DNA of 64,000 nucleotides, taken from NCBI RefSeq assembly GCF_020520425.1, contig NC_079488.1, positions 31,859,247 to 31,923,246 of the forward strand, in the 5' to 3' direction. Both the position numbers and the translations under genes were made by a program. The stretch is from Spinacia oleracea. Taxonomy: Eukaryota > Streptophyta > Magnoliopsida > Caryophyllales > Amaranthaceae. Shown in pieces: positions 22,130 to 35,518 of this stretch (positions are counted from its first letter, which is position 1; every line of letters starts with the position of its first letter). Under the pieces are notes generated by a model. It saw only the letters and a list, made by a program, of their open reading frames with translations. It had not been told where the DNA came from and did not search any database.

Positions 22130-23512
22130 TATTAGGTTATGATACATATGACAAAACATAAATCATGCGGAAAAACCTTAATGCCAGGAAACATATTATT
22201 TACACATAATCATTTAGCATAATTTAGGAGCATACACTTTGTAGCGTGCCCTCCCTAGATGCGCCCGAACCGAACAAGAACAAGTCTTTAGGACTCCAAA
22301 TGTCGTCCCTCCGTAGATAGTCCACAGTACGTCCGGATCCGCCTCAAGTTAGACCAACTAGAATCGCCCTTAAGGTTACTAGGAATTTCGGCTATTGTGT
22401 TTGCAAGTGTATGGCTGATTTTTCTTTCAAAAACATACCCTTTGAATACTTCAATTGTATCTATAAATTATGACCCTAGGCATTTATCTATAGAGGTATG
22501 GAAAAGGAATTATAATCCTATTAGGATATTAATTAGTTTAATTAGAATCCTGCTAGGACTCTATTAAATAATCATTATCTAATAGTTTTAAGATTTAATC
22601 ATATTTCCAATCCCGATTGCTTTAGGATTCCCGCACGAGCATTGCACGAGCATCGTACACCCGCGCAAGCCTTGCGGCCCACGCTAGGCGCACAGCGCTC
22701 GGCCCACTGCTGCTGTTCTCTTGCGCGCGCGCCCTAGGCCTTGGCTGGGCCTGGCCTTGCGCCGGGCCTGGTCGAGGCTTGGCGTGCGATGGTGCGTGTG
22801 GCTCGCTGGGCGATGGCCTGGCTTCGTGCTGGGCCTTCGTCTAGCGGGCCTCTCCCGATGCTAATTCGTACGATACGCTTCCGATTAAATTCCCGGTTCC
22901 GGAATTCATTTCCGATACGAACAATATTTAATATTTCCGATTCCGGAATTAATTTCCGTTTCGAACAAATATTTAATATTTCCGTTTCCGGAACTATTTT
23001 CCGATTCCGATAATATTTCCGATTCTGACAATATTTCCGTTTCCGGCAATATTTTCGATTCCGGCAATATTTCCTTTTCCGATAATATTTTCCGATACGT
23101 ACCATGTTTCCGTTTCCGGCAACATCTACAACTTGGATAATATTTATATTTCCGATACGATCCATATTTACGTTTCCGGCAATATCATCGTTTCCGGAGT
23201 ATTCATTTCTTGCTTGTGACGATCTTAGCTCCCACTGAAACCAAGATCCGTCGATTCCGAATATCCATAGAGAGAGTATTTAATGCCATTAAATACTTGA
23301 TCCGTTTACGTACTATTTGTGTGACCCTACGGGTTCAGTCAAGAGTAAGTTGTGGATTAATAACATTAATTCCACTTGAACTGAAGCGGCCTCTAGCAAG
23401 GCATTCAGCTCACTTGATCTCACTGAATTATTAACTTGTTAATTAATACTGAACCGCATTTATTAGAGTTAACATTGAATGCATACTTGGACCAAGGGCA
23501 TTATTTCCTTCA
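22130..23512 (-). repeat. Copia-1 5' LTR
   Basis: 1,383 bp. The last dinucleotide on the minus strand is TA where the other LTR has CA (plus strand TATTAGG against TGTTAGG). It is followed by TSD CAGAT at 23513. The part from 22558 rightwards is duplicated at 43302-44242. Confidence 0.95.
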
Positions 23513-23517
23513 CAGAT

Positions 23518-25738
23518 ATGTGGAAGACTTTCCGTATGTATCTCAGAACATAGAAATTCATATTTAATTTCCCACGCAACAACTCATTGTCTTCAATCCA
23601 TGTTGCCATTTCAAAACATGATGCTCTATAGCTCGTCCTTGCAAATGGTTAACTCCAAAGGGATCTTGCTTGATCCTTTGCCAGTGTTTATGCGTGTAGC
23701 ATTAATATTTAGCATATCTTTATTTTCTTGAATCAAGAACTATTCATATGTACCTTTTCAAGTACCATAAGTTTTTCTTGATCTCAATGTAGTTGATCTT
23801 CAGTTAGATCAATAGAGATTGGTATATGTTCGTCATGCCTAAAGCCATACGATACATTTTTGGGCGATCCTCATATTATATCATACATGATAAATTCTTT
23901 TGCAGAATTATTCTCAATTGAATTCTATTCATGTAACTTTAGCTATCCAATTTCAGTAAATACTGAATCCAGCTAAATTCTTTGACATATAATATAGGTT
24001 AAGAATCTCATTTAGATCTTTTGATGTTTAACTTAGTAAATGCTTATACATAGTTCAAACATTCTTTACTTAGATTTATTTATATGGGTCGAATATCACT
24101 AAAGGAGTATTTCGTGTTTGATTTAGTAAATTCCATTATTTAATCTAAAACGATATCATAAGATCTTTGTAAATAGATCTTAATACACAGTATGTACTAA
24201 GTTTCGCCTTGGTCCATCATTGATGAATAATTTCAAATCTAAGTCATTAGCATTTGAATGTCATTTCACAAGGAGATATGTGTGTGATACACATAGGACC
24301 AATTAAGTTTTATTTACTCCCACTAAACTTCTTATACATCTATAAGAATCATGTACATTTTATGAAACTAAAATATTTATTAGCTTCACTAAAATACGGT
24401 TCCAATTCCCAATTGCTTGCTTAAATCCATACCCGAATTTCATAAGCTAGCATTCATTTCAACCATTATTTGGATCCACAAATCCTATAACATGTCATGT
24501 ACATAGTTTATTCCAACATTTGATTTAGGAATATATTTTGTCATCCAATTGCTATATGTACCAATATGCAATCATTGCTTGAATTACAAACTTGAGTATT
24601 ACGATTATGCATGAGGTTTCAACATAATCCACGTCGTGAATTTGCTTGTAACCTTTAGCAACTAATTTAGCTTTGTGTGAAGACACAATTTCACGTTCGA
24701 TGGTTTTTATCCTTAAAACAAACTTGCAACCAATAGTTGTAAAAAATTCTTGCAAATCAACAAAATTTCAATTTTGTCATCAAAACATTGGTTATGTTTT
24801 ATGGACTTTAACCATCTAAAACATTGAGTCTATTTATGGCCTCTAACCATTTTAGGGAATCTGGGTTTCGTCATAGATTTCTTACAAGTCACAAACTCAT
24901 TAATCTACATGATAATAGTTTGACTGCAAGTTGTAGGTTTCTTCGCTATCTAATAGAAGAATCTCATAGCTTCAGTGACCTGGACTCCATGTTTCTTCAC
25001 TATATAATAGAAGAATCTCATAGTTTCAGTGACTTGAACTCTATGCCTTACTTGGGTAAAGAACATCAAACAATAGAATATTAATAGCCACTCTAGAAAG
25101 TCCTTTGAATATTTTGTTCTCCTTGAAGCACTTGTAAAGTCTTCAAATAGATCTCTATTCTTTAAAGCCACTTCTAAAGTCCTTTAAAGAATAAGGATTC
25201 AGATTTTCTAAAGAACTTCGAAAAGCCTCTGGAATGTCCGTTTATGTTTGTTGTTCACCTCGAAGACTTCCGAGGTCTATTTTCTCCCACTTGTCATTTT
25301 GGAAATGAATCTCCAAAAGGACACTATTTCGAGCAAATAAACATTATGTTCTCAAAAATTCGTGGTAGAAATAATACCCTTGTGTCTCATTTGAATAAAT
25401 CACAATGAAACATATATCTATACTTGGGCCTTAGTTTGTCGAATAATAAACTCTAAGCTCCCACTGAGTTTAGAAACTCTTTAGATATATATTATGAAAA
25501 TATATTATGAAATTAATTTTCAATAGCTTTGACGAATTTGGTTTAGTTTGGTGGTAGTTGAGCATTTTGTTTTAGAAATTATAGGAATAGTCTTTATGAT
25601 TCATCATTGATAGAATCAAGTACTAATTGACTTTGATCATTCCAACTTAGATATGCCATATCTTATGGAGCTAGATCGTGAAATTACAACACACAATTAT
25701 TTATGATAATTTTTGGTCTTAAAAAGTAATTATCGTCA
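23518..25738 (-). pseudogene. Copia-2 pol remnants (RT, integrase tail)
   Basis: Heavily decayed minus-strand pol. 24552-24755 still reads LVAKGYKQIHDVDYVETSC, the RT start that copia-1 has at about 9680-9720. 24310-24350 matches the copia-1 bases around 9350 (TCCCACTAAACTTCTTATAC). 25265-25480 matches the copia-1 integrase tail at about 10130-10320. There are no long frames. Its right end is cut by the CACTA-like element at 25739, its left by copia-1. Confidence 0.75.
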
Positions 25739-25919
25739 CACTACAACAAAAACATTAATTAACAGCATCTAATTAATAGCGCTTATCAAAAAGCTCTATT
25801 ATTTATAACAAATAACAGCACTTTATTTTATATTGCTGTTAAAAAAACAATCTTAATTGTAAACTTAATATAATACGTAACTTTTCTTTAAACTATGTGA
25901 TTAATTGTTACGCGCTCCC

Positions 25920-28900
25920 TTTCTCAAAAAAAAAAAACCCACCCAAATCTCCCCCCACAATCTCCTCCTGAATTAAAACTGCTAGCCCCATTTCTCTCAC
26001 TTGCTTCCGTACAAAACGAATTCAGAGTTTGCCCTTGCTCGGCGATTGTTCACTATCCTCACCCTTGCCCCCCTCCTCTGTGGCGCCGCCGCTGAGCTCT
26101 GCTTGTCCTCCTTCCCCCACCGCGGCCGCACTCTTCTCTCCTCTTATGAATTTTAGGTTTGTAATTTAAAACCTTACTTTTTATTGAATTATTTTCTGCT
26201 TTCTTTTTTTGGGTGGGATTTTTGTTGATGAGCTTCTGCGATTACAGTGGTGTTGGTAGGTGCAAACTGTTGTGCGGTATGTTGTGATGTTGGTCGGGTT
26301 GCCGCTACATTTATGTTCTTAATTGTGCTTTTGCAAATGCATCCTGTGAAGGTTGCATACCTCAAGTTTAGGCTTTACTATCTTTCTCAATTTCAACCTT
26401 GCTAGCTATTAAAGCCAATACTATGGCTCGTGAATTTGTTTTGGGTATTCCCCCCTCTGACCTCAATAATCAAACCGATTAGTTTTTGGGTGGTTTCGTT
26501 GGATGGGATTTTTTTATATTTTACTCCTGTTTATAACATCTGATATGGTTTAATTTCCGAAGATTTTTCTTGCATTTGGTGATTTCTAACTGAATATAAA
26601 TGCATATTGTTGTTTTGATAGCTTATCCTAAGTCCTAACCCATGATAGGCAAGCTGTATATAATTAGACTTTGAAATATTTGCGAATACTGGGAAAGTAA
26701 ATTTACCTTAACCAGTAATACAAAAGCAAAGTAATCAGTTAACGAGAGATTAGACCCTATATATTAGGTAATTTCATTAGACTTAGATGCTACTGCTTGA
26801 TGGCATTCACAGTAAAAATAATTTGACTGTTATCCCTGAAATCACCTTGCACTGGGTCTTGTTTTTCAATTAAGGGGGTCAAGGTACTTTACCTTAGACA
26901 ATGTAGAAGTTTTTGGTAGATTATTAGGCTTTCTTAGCTTGGCTTTTCTCGAGTTTTGACATGTTTTATTCTATATTTCAGGTTACTTACATTCTTGAAA
27001 GTGTTGGTCTTGAAGGACTATGCTATACTTGCAATCCGAAGTAATATTTTAAGGTAATACCCCACCGTGGATATTATTATTGCCTAAATTAACAAATTGT
27101 GATAAACCGTAATCAACACTTATCGAGTTCTTTTTGTCATTTGCTAGTGGTTGGTTGAATGTGCTGGATATTGTGAAGGGTTGAATCGAGCTCTAAAACT
27201 GATGCTTGTATTTTGCCAAAGGTTTCAATTTCAGACAGGATATTTCCATGTAGTGGAAGGGGTATTAGAGGAGGTGGTGCTAAAGATCAGTTGTTTCTTT
27301 TAAAAGATAATTTGCCACTGGATTGAAGTGCTAAGTAGCTTAACTCAGGGGATATGATAGTTGATCATGTAGATGAGGACAATTTGTCTTTACTTTGGGG
27401 AACCATATGTTGCATCTCGTATCTCTTATCTGTTGAGGGGAATGTGCAACTGATGGGCTTGGTGGATGTGTTTGATCAGCTATTGATAGCTAAAGTAGGT
27501 ACAAATTTAACTCTATAGTTTGAAATGAGCTACAGAAGCTTGTTGAAGGACTATGTTTGGATTCTTCCCCTTAAGAATATCAATGGGTAGTTACAACTTA
27601 CAAGTAGGTTAATGTCTTTTTTCCCCTTCATTCTATATTAATGTGGAAAGGGGACCAACTTCAATACCAGGCTGCACCTCAAAAGGCCTAGTTTTGTGGT
27701 TTCCCTACATTATGTTAATGGCTACTCAGTTTGAATGAGGAACTGTGACAACAGCTACGCAAAATTATGCAGAATAGTTGAGAGCTCTAACTGTGATTCG
27801 TAACCTTATAGTTTTTATTGTCATGTGCTATGAAAAAAAACCTTATAGTTTGTATAGCCTTATTTCGGTGACAGCCTGTGTTTTGGTCTTAGTGGAAGTA
27901 AATTGTTTAGTCAATATTTGGTTCTTGAGTTGAGAACAAATGATAAACCAAAAGAAACTAAAACTAGCTTTTTTCACAATTACCACAGAGTTTCACTTCT
28001 CCATATCTAAAGACGATTGTATAAATTTCTCATAGGCATCGAGTTTCATTGCATAATTGGTGATTTAAGTGGATATGCTATCAACATATCACTAAAGATT
28101 ACTGATCTCAGCCGGCATCTCGACAATTTGTGGTGTTTATTCTTCCTTTTGATATTTTTTTGATTTTTCTAAATGATGAAGCTTTCGAACTTTTCCTTCT
28201 TTTATTCCTTGCCCCCCCCCCCCCCCCCTCCCTCTCCTGAGGTGGCCATTGTTCATACCTCATTGAACACAAGTATTTCTGCACACCTGATATACGTGCG
28301 CTCACGTGTTATTTTATTATATATTATAGAAGGTCCTTTACCATGTAATATTTCATTGCATAATCTCGAGCTTAGTTGTAGACTCTTATTTTTCGTCTAA
28401 GTTGCCTTTTCTGTAAGATTTTGGACCTTGTGTTGTCAATTCATCTATTTTTCCTGACCTTATAGAAATGGAGATTATTGTTATTTTGGGTGCTGCTCAG
28501 GTGGCTTGTGCATAGGCATCGAGGCTCAAGACTATAGGCATTGGCAAGGGATTCTTCTACTAGAGCCGAGAGATACTGGCTTGTTGTGTTCCATTCCATA
28601 TTTGCAGTCTTTCCCTCACATGTTTCTTTCAAATATGTTTCTCACATAAAAATAAAGTGTTGCATGACTCTCTAGATACTGCGTTTAGCATTTAGTCCTA
28701 AGTTTTAGCTGACCAAAGGAGAGCCTTGAGGTTTAAACTTGATGTTTTTTTTCAGATGATGTTACTGGAGTCCCCAAAAGAATTTGGCAGGCTTTAATTG
28801 GTGCTCCTTTACATAGTTATCACAACAAAGGAAGACCTGAAAAATGTGAACTTGAAAATATCAGTAATATTTTGCGTCTTGGAAAAAGTTATAAATCATC

Positions 28901-29850
28901 CCAACAAATACTGTCAATTGTTGCAGATTATTTGGATTCGAGTTGCTGGTAAGCAATTTGGTTATGTTACCCTTATAATCAGCCATTTAACCTTATTCTA
29001 CTTTGATGTTATTTGCAGTTTTAACACAGCTAACATTATGTCTCATAATGCATATGCAAATGTCGGGTCTAGTAACAACAATGTTGTGATAAGACATCCA
29101 AAGCTTGAAACAATAGAAGTGATAGATGCTTTGAATTATTTTCAGAAGACTTGTACAATCGTAACAAGGAGCTTCATGTCATTATGAACTCTTAAGTCAT
29201 GAACTGCATCAGATGAATATATGAGTTTCTGAAGAAATTTAGACAAAGTTATTTCTGCATCAAGAGACCATTTTGATTTTGAGGTTCGCTTCCTTTATTC
29301 CTTATGTAAACTTAACCGAATCCTTTTAATTTTCCATCACTGGCTCTTGTTTAAGTCATTAGCTTATTTTACAGATCAAGTGTCACCCTTTCTTCATCAA
29401 TCCTCTGCCCCAAAAGAGGCTGTGAACAAGAGAGATTTTTGTAGACAAAACTTTGGTGCTTGATCTGAACATATAATAACGCGAATGACAGATGCGGAAT
29501 TTTTATTTCTATTTTAATAGGACTAGTTGATTTATTACATGCTGCAACCTTACATGCCGATTTATAATTGCAGGTATTATTCAGTGGGCTCGTTTGGAAT
29601 ACAACATAGATGGGCTTACGTAAGGGAATATCGTACAAGTGTATTACCGTAGGATATTTTTTCTTTGTCAACAACTCTACAAGATAATATTAGCATGGTA
29701 TCCAACTATCCATAACATTTGGGATTGATATATGCAGGGGAATCACTTTGGATAGTCATAGACTTGTATATTATGCTGGTCAAGAAGAACTTTACAAGCA
29801 ACATGATCTTGTCCAGGAAATATTACTTATTAAAAGTACTATGACACAGA
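25920..29850 (+). pseudogene. Unidentified captured gene fragment in the CACTA-like element
   Basis: The fragment starts with a CT-rich, GC-richer stretch (25930-26150) that looks like a gene's 5' end, then has T-rich introns. Exon-like pieces on the plus strand are 28756-28950 (DDVTGVPKRIWQALIG, NISNILRLGKSYKSSQQILS, IVADYLDSSCW), 29030-29187 (NNVVIRHPKLETIEVIDALN) and about 29740-29830 (GITLDSHRLVYYAGQEELYK). They have plausible splice borders but frames that do not join cleanly. I do not recognise the family. A near-identical copy lies in unit B at 46650-50600. Confidence 0.45.
28214..28232. repeat. Poly-C tract, length-variable between duplicate copies
   Basis: About 19 C residues here against about 10 at 48947-48957 in unit B. 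This is an expected slippage site, and possibly a sequencing artefact. Confidence 0.7.
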
Positions 29851-30370
29851 TACTTGTTACTTTTTCTATTGTTTTTTTTTTCTAGTATGTTGATAATATT
29901 GCATATGATTTTAAGTTACGAGACATCGAGAAGTTTATTTCATATGATAGAAATGAAATTGGATGTTATTTTTTCCTTTTTTTTTACTATTTTTATTTGT
30001 AGGAGCAACAAATATATATATTCACTCTAACTCTTACATTACTAGCGCTAAAATGGTTGTTTTTAATTTTTATTATAGGTATTTAAAAATTAAAACTAAA
30101 AAGAGCCTGTTAAAAATTAAAAACCGCCTTTAATAACAACGCTTTGTAGTTAAAAGCTATCGATTAATTTAAATTAAATTAGTTGTTCGGTGTAAAAATT
30201 TCCGCCATAACAAGAGCTTAAACAGCGCTCATATATTGAATGCTGTCAAATTAGACAATATTAACAACGCTTATAAAAAGCGCTATTATTCTTTTAATAG
30301 CGCTACTATTTAACAGCGCTTTAAAAGCGAAGTCTTTAATTGAAAAAAGCGCTATTAAAAGCTTATTGTC

Positions 30371-33300
30371 TTACCTAGAACTTTATGATTTCTTGCCAAG
30401 TGTATTTTATACTTCTGAATCTTTGAACTAGCCAAACAGATTCAAATTTATATCACATTGAGTAAATAAACCAATATTAACTCAAACCTAGTTGAAATAA
30501 TAAAGTCATAAAATCTTTCTTTAGCTTTGAAATATATTGTCTAGGTGTTCTAACAATAGTTCATATCTTTTGTTACTTTCAACAAGTAAGACCAGCTTGT
30601 CTTGAATGATCTAGAAATCAATCAACTTTCAAAAGTCCATCAAAATAAAGCTTTAGAACGTTAACTTGTTGATATGGTCTAAGAAATAATGCTAAAGATT
30701 AGTGGAACTCAAATCAAGAGGTTGATGTGAACCTAGTAAAGTTCTTATTGTTAAAGAGTTGTTTGTTTTAATCAAGCATATTGACTCAACCCGTAAATGA
30801 CCATTTCATTCAAATAAACAAACAAGCATTGTTTTTGTTTTTCTGAATGTGAGACTTTCTGTGTTTGAAAACAGAAATTTAGGTATGCTGCTTATGGAAC
30901 GAAATAGTCATTAAGTTCCAGCCTTTGAAAGGACTTAAAACAAACTAGATGACCCTACAACTAATGTAGCAATGTCATGCTTCATTTCCCACTTGTAGGT
31001 CATTAGTGTATCCTAGCTTCCATTGTTTGAGTTATTACCGAAGTAAGAACCTCAAGCGGTATATGATACCAAGGAAGTTTTATTGTTAGGTCACTTCTCT
31101 TTAAATATAAACTTGTAGGTAGAAACGGAATCGTAAATTCCTTTCATTTGTTCCTTGTTTTCCTATTTCTTGTATCCTTTCTTATAGTCTTAAGAATTGA
31201 CTTCTCTAGTGTTGACTTTTATACTTTGTTAGACATGTCTAATGACACTCAAACAAAGTTATTACCATTTTATTTATGTTGAATATTTTGTTTCAACTAG
31301 ATGATCTTACCAGAAGCTTCTAAAGTTCTCTAAGCATCGATCTATACGAATGTCTAGGGACTAAACTCATTCGAGAAACACATGGACAAAGATATTAATT
31401 AAGTTGTTAACCATTGGTAAAGCTGAGTGTTAAAATCAATGCTTTATGATCTTAAAACTACATTGTATTTTGAATTCACAAGCACCAATCGGTTTGTCAT
31501 TCGAATTTGATACTCGAAAGTCGTTAAAAGAAACGTACATTTTAATTTGCTCATTTTCTCTCATTTTCGTGAATCGTTCTTGGATTCACTACCAATCGAG
31601 GAAATTTATTGTTACCTTTCTAAAAGGATTTACTGCAGGGCAAGATATTTAATTATAAACAATAATTAAAACGTACATTGAATAATGCAAAGTCTTAACA
31701 TTTATCATGAGTAATAACTTGAAAATTAAAGCAATCATGCAATTTAAACAAGTCATTAGCATTTTATTCGAATTTATTGTTCCGGCAGGTGTGAATAAAA
31801 TGATTCCAAGATCCTAAAATCATCGAAGAATTAAGCACATTATGTATTTAGACTCAATTCTAAAATATTTAGGTCAGCAAATCCTTTTCTAATAGTCTAG
31901 AAACTACTCTTGGTTGATAGGTACGTCTAAGGACTAATTAGGTAAAACTATCTGTTTTGCCACGACATAAAAGGACTCCTTACTTATATCGTTGAGTTTC
32001 ACCAAAACTAACATATACTCACAATTATTTGTGTACCTTACCCCTTTAGGATAAATAAGTACGTAACACCTCGTTATGGCGGAAAACTATTACTAAGATT
32101 GATGTAAAGGTTATCCAAGTAAGTGTTCTTTTGGCATGGCACCTTTTAACTCAATTTTTAAAGTTTGGAACTTAAGGCTCTTACTATGTTGGTTAGATTT
32201 TAAGTGAACTAAAATCCTTAATCATGCAACATAATCAAGCCATAATCTCATGCATAATTAGACATATTTAAAGCAATAAATAACTTAAAGCATGCATAAG
32301 ATATAAATGTGATCTAGTATGGCCCGACTTCATCTTGAAGCTTCAACTTACAACTCCGTCTTGAAAATGGATTGGAAACTCCATCTTGAATTTCACCATT
32401 GGAGGCACCATTTTCTTCAAATAGGATATGCTATAATTGAAACTAATTACAACTATTTGATGGTTCGCAGACCATATTTAAAATTAAAAACTTTGGTGCA
32501 TTGGACCAATTTTACATTCAAATTAATGGTACGCAGACCATATTTTCTATCCTATTTGAGCCATACTAGTCACTTTCCATAACCTGCAAAACAGTACATT
32601 TACAATATACCATTCACCCATTCATTTATCAATGGATGGCCCACATAGCAAGTTAGTAGAACATATTATGCATCACATAAATATTTGCTACAATTAATCA
32701 AGGGTTCCAATAATCTACAAATTATTCGATACTTATTAATTCTAATCGAATTGTTTTAACCTTAAAGGAATGTAGACCTACTCAAGATTTTAATGACTAA
32801 AAGCTCCCACTAAAACCAAGAAATTTACATGTTTTACAAATTTTAAACATAAAATTGTATTTCCTAGTCCAACCGGAAACTTACAAATTAAAATTAAAAT
32901 TTAAAGCTCATATAAAATATTATTTAAATCCTTTTATTTTATTTTATTTTCAGTTGATTAAAATTAATTAATTTGAATTTTATCAAGGTTTTAATTTTAG
33001 TAAAATAATTAGTATAAATAAATTTATAATAATTAAATTAATCAACATTAAATTCCGAGAAAAAAAAATTTAATTAAGAATTTAAATTTAATTAAAATCG
33101 TTTTCAACCGAAAAATTAAAACGAACCAACGGGCTAAGACAAAGCTAAGACAAAGCCACAGGCTTGCGCCCATGCCTCGTCGAAGCCTCGTAGTAGCAGC
33201 GCCCGTGGGCCGCGTGCACGAGTGCAGCACTCATGGCTTGCCACTGCGATGGTCGTAGCACAAGCGTCGAGCAAGCCATGCATAGCACGCAGCAAGACGA

Positions 33301-33858
33301 GCAAGCCACTCACTACGCGCAGCAAGCATCCCTCGTTGGGGCGAGGCATCGCTCGCTGGGCGAGGCATCGCTCGCTGGGAGAGCCAGCGCCCACTGCCCG
33401 CGCGCGGGGCCTCGGATGCTTGTTTCCTTCATCTCGCCTCTCGCTCACATGCACACAGCACACACCGCACATGAGGATAGCCCCCGCACGCGTGCCCGTG
33501 CCTTGCTCGCTGCCTAGTACCGCATAGACGACGAGCTCCCTTGCTCGTCGTCGCATGCTCGCACTATGCAACACCCCTTAAGGGTAACACTTAGCTTCCA
33601 TTGCTTTCTGCGTGCAAGATTTAATTTGTGAACGATTTACAAAAAAATTAAAAATTTTATAATTAAATTTATTGACAAATTAATATCTCATATTAATTTC
33701 ATAAATTTAGGCGAAAAATCGAAAATATATTATTCAAATTAATTTCCGATTATATTTATTTTCATGGATTCAAATCTAGGTCATAAAATTTTAAAAATTT
33801 TCAATTTTAACAAATTTTATGGTGGTTTTTAATCATAGGATCCTAATTAAATTGCTAA
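30371..33858 (-). pseudogene. Copia-2 protease/gag remnants and leader
   Basis: 30940-31010 matches the copia-1 protease region (CATTTCCCACTTGTAGGTCA, compare 18610-18640). 31745-32700 matches the copia-1 leader from about 19710 (TTCCGGCAGGTGTGAATAAA), with scattered changes. A GC-rich island lies at 33140-33590. No open gag frame survives. It is interrupted at 33859 by the PIF element and resumes at 38630. Confidence 0.75.
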
Positions 33859-34068
33859 GGCTATGTTCGGTATAGCTGTTGTTTTCCGTTTTTTGATTTT
33901 TTAATCAAAAAATTGTAAATACAACTGTTCGGCATTATTGTTTAATAAAACAAGTTACTGGGCTTTTTGGCCAAACCACAACAGAAAACCTTAAACCATA
34001 AAAAGTGGTTTCCTAGGTTTCGTTTTAATTTCTCCCCTGTATTCCTCTCGCCCGCACTGCCATCTCCA

Positions 34069-34158
34069 TTCAAGAACCTCTCTCAATCTCCGACTCACTC
34101 ACCACCATCTCCATTCAAGGACCTCTCTCCATCTCCGGCTCACTCACTGTCATCATAC
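34069..34158 (+). repeat. 45-bp direct repeat in the PIF 5' leader
   Basis: CCATCTCCATTCAAGAACC and its near copy CCATCTCCATTCAAGGACC head two tandem 45-bp units ending CTCACTCAC. A CAG|GTATGG donor follows at about 34159, and an AG lies directly before the ORF1 ATG at 35519, suggesting a long 5'UTR intron. Confidence 0.6.
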
Positions 34159-35518
34159 AGGTATGGAGGTTTCTTCACCTTCTTCTTTTCTATTCATCTT
34201 GAAATCACCCCTTTCTTCTGTAATTTCATCTGACTTGCATAATGAACTGAAAAATTGGTTGATAAACTGGGTTGCCTAATTTATCCAATACTTTGGGGGT
34301 TTTTTTGAATTACTGATTGAATTGGGTGATTTTGTGTTAAATTTTTGGAATTTGTTTTCAATTTTTGCTGGATTAATTTCCATAACTGACATGGGTTTTT
34401 TATAGTTTGCGTAATTTAATCCGTTTATATTTTAATTTCTTCGAGTATGATTGATCTTTGTGTAGTAATTATAGTTCTTAATTATTCTACTTGTATTATT
34501 ACTTGGTGAGACTAATACTGTTGTTCGATGATTCCTTGATGGTTGATGTGTTTTAAAAAATGACATTAAGTGACACTTGCAATGAATCTGATGATTCATA
34601 GTATTCATTAATGAAGGATATTCTATCCTTTTTTGTATGATATTAGTTGACTCTACTTGGAAATTGTCATACATATAAATCCAGGAGATGAGAAAAGCTT
34701 GCCTAGTTAGTGGGAAGATCCAATGGAAATCAAGTAATGTCAGTGAATTGTAGGAACTAGGAAGAAAACTTGTTGCATACGGAGTAGGTTTTGGACTTTT
34801 AGGCGTCTGTTGTTGAGGTTGAAGATGATCGTCTTCAATACTGATGAGATGTTACTAGGTTGCCTTCTTAGAATCCTTCGCGAGTTTATGTTTATTTAAC
34901 GAGTTAATCCAGCAGAGATATCTCTAAATGACCATGTGTGGCGCACTTGTACACTCACTATTTGCTTCTAACCATGACCAATAATCCAACATTACTAGTT
35001 TGATATAACATCCCTCATTCGTGTGAGACTGTAAGGTGTACCCAAACATAGCCTAATATCCATACTTGACTTTCCTGCTATTATGCCTTGATAAGTTTGA
35101 TTAAAGTAGCCATCAGAAATGGTCAACTAACAAAACAACCACCAACAATTCTGGTGATTGAATTAAACAGAAGACAATGATATGGACAACCCAACAATTC
35201 TCTTCATTTTTTTAAATTTTATTATTATTTTATTATTATTATTATTAATTATTATTAATTATGTGGTTCCTTCATAATTAATCCCAGTTTTGTCCATTAA
35301 TCTAAATAGTAAAAACCAAGGTTAGTTGCTTAAACCCTTAAACATGCCCCTCCTAATTAGTGTCCCTTTCCCAAAATGGAAATTTATTAGTAGTCCCTTA
35401 GCTCATTAGCTTTTTTGGCTGCATTGTGAGACCATTTTGTTTACTATTCTTGCATTGTGAGAATAAAATATGTTTGTTTATTATATGTGTCTGACAATTA
35501 CTTGTGATCATTTGATAG

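Larger units (their letters stand above)
6115..23512 (-). mobile_element. Copia-1: complete, defective Ty1/copia retrotransposon
   Basis: LTRs at 6115-7479 and 22130-23512 flank a minus-strand gag-pol. The 5-bp target-site duplication CAGAT is perfect at 6110-6114 and 23513-23517. A tRNA-type primer site lies at 22113-22129 and a purine tract at 7480-7497. The element spans 17.4 kb, of which 7,330 bp is the CACTA insertion at 10378-17707, leaving about 10 kb. The order gag, protease, integrase, RT, RNase H puts it in Ty1/copia. Coding lesions are TAG at 18918-18920, a frameshift near 18340, TAG at 17792, TAA at 9550, TAA at 9475 and TGA at 8833. It therefore could move only with help from another copy. 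It sits in decayed copia-2 DNA on its right side. Confidence 0.95.
25739..30370. mobile_element. CACTA-like element (unit A copy), one clear end
   Basis: The left end reads CACTACAACAAAAACATTAA and is followed by subterminal AGCGCT/AATAGCGC motifs. The right part (30150-30370) has matching arrays of AGCGCTATT and AATAGCGCT in both orientations. A clear terminal GTAGTG was not found, so the right end (near 30370) is approximate and seems eroded. It is about 4.6 kb. It lies in copia-2 pol: the sequence on both sides is copia-2. The interior is a piece of an unidentified plant gene. No transposase was seen. Confidence 0.7.
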
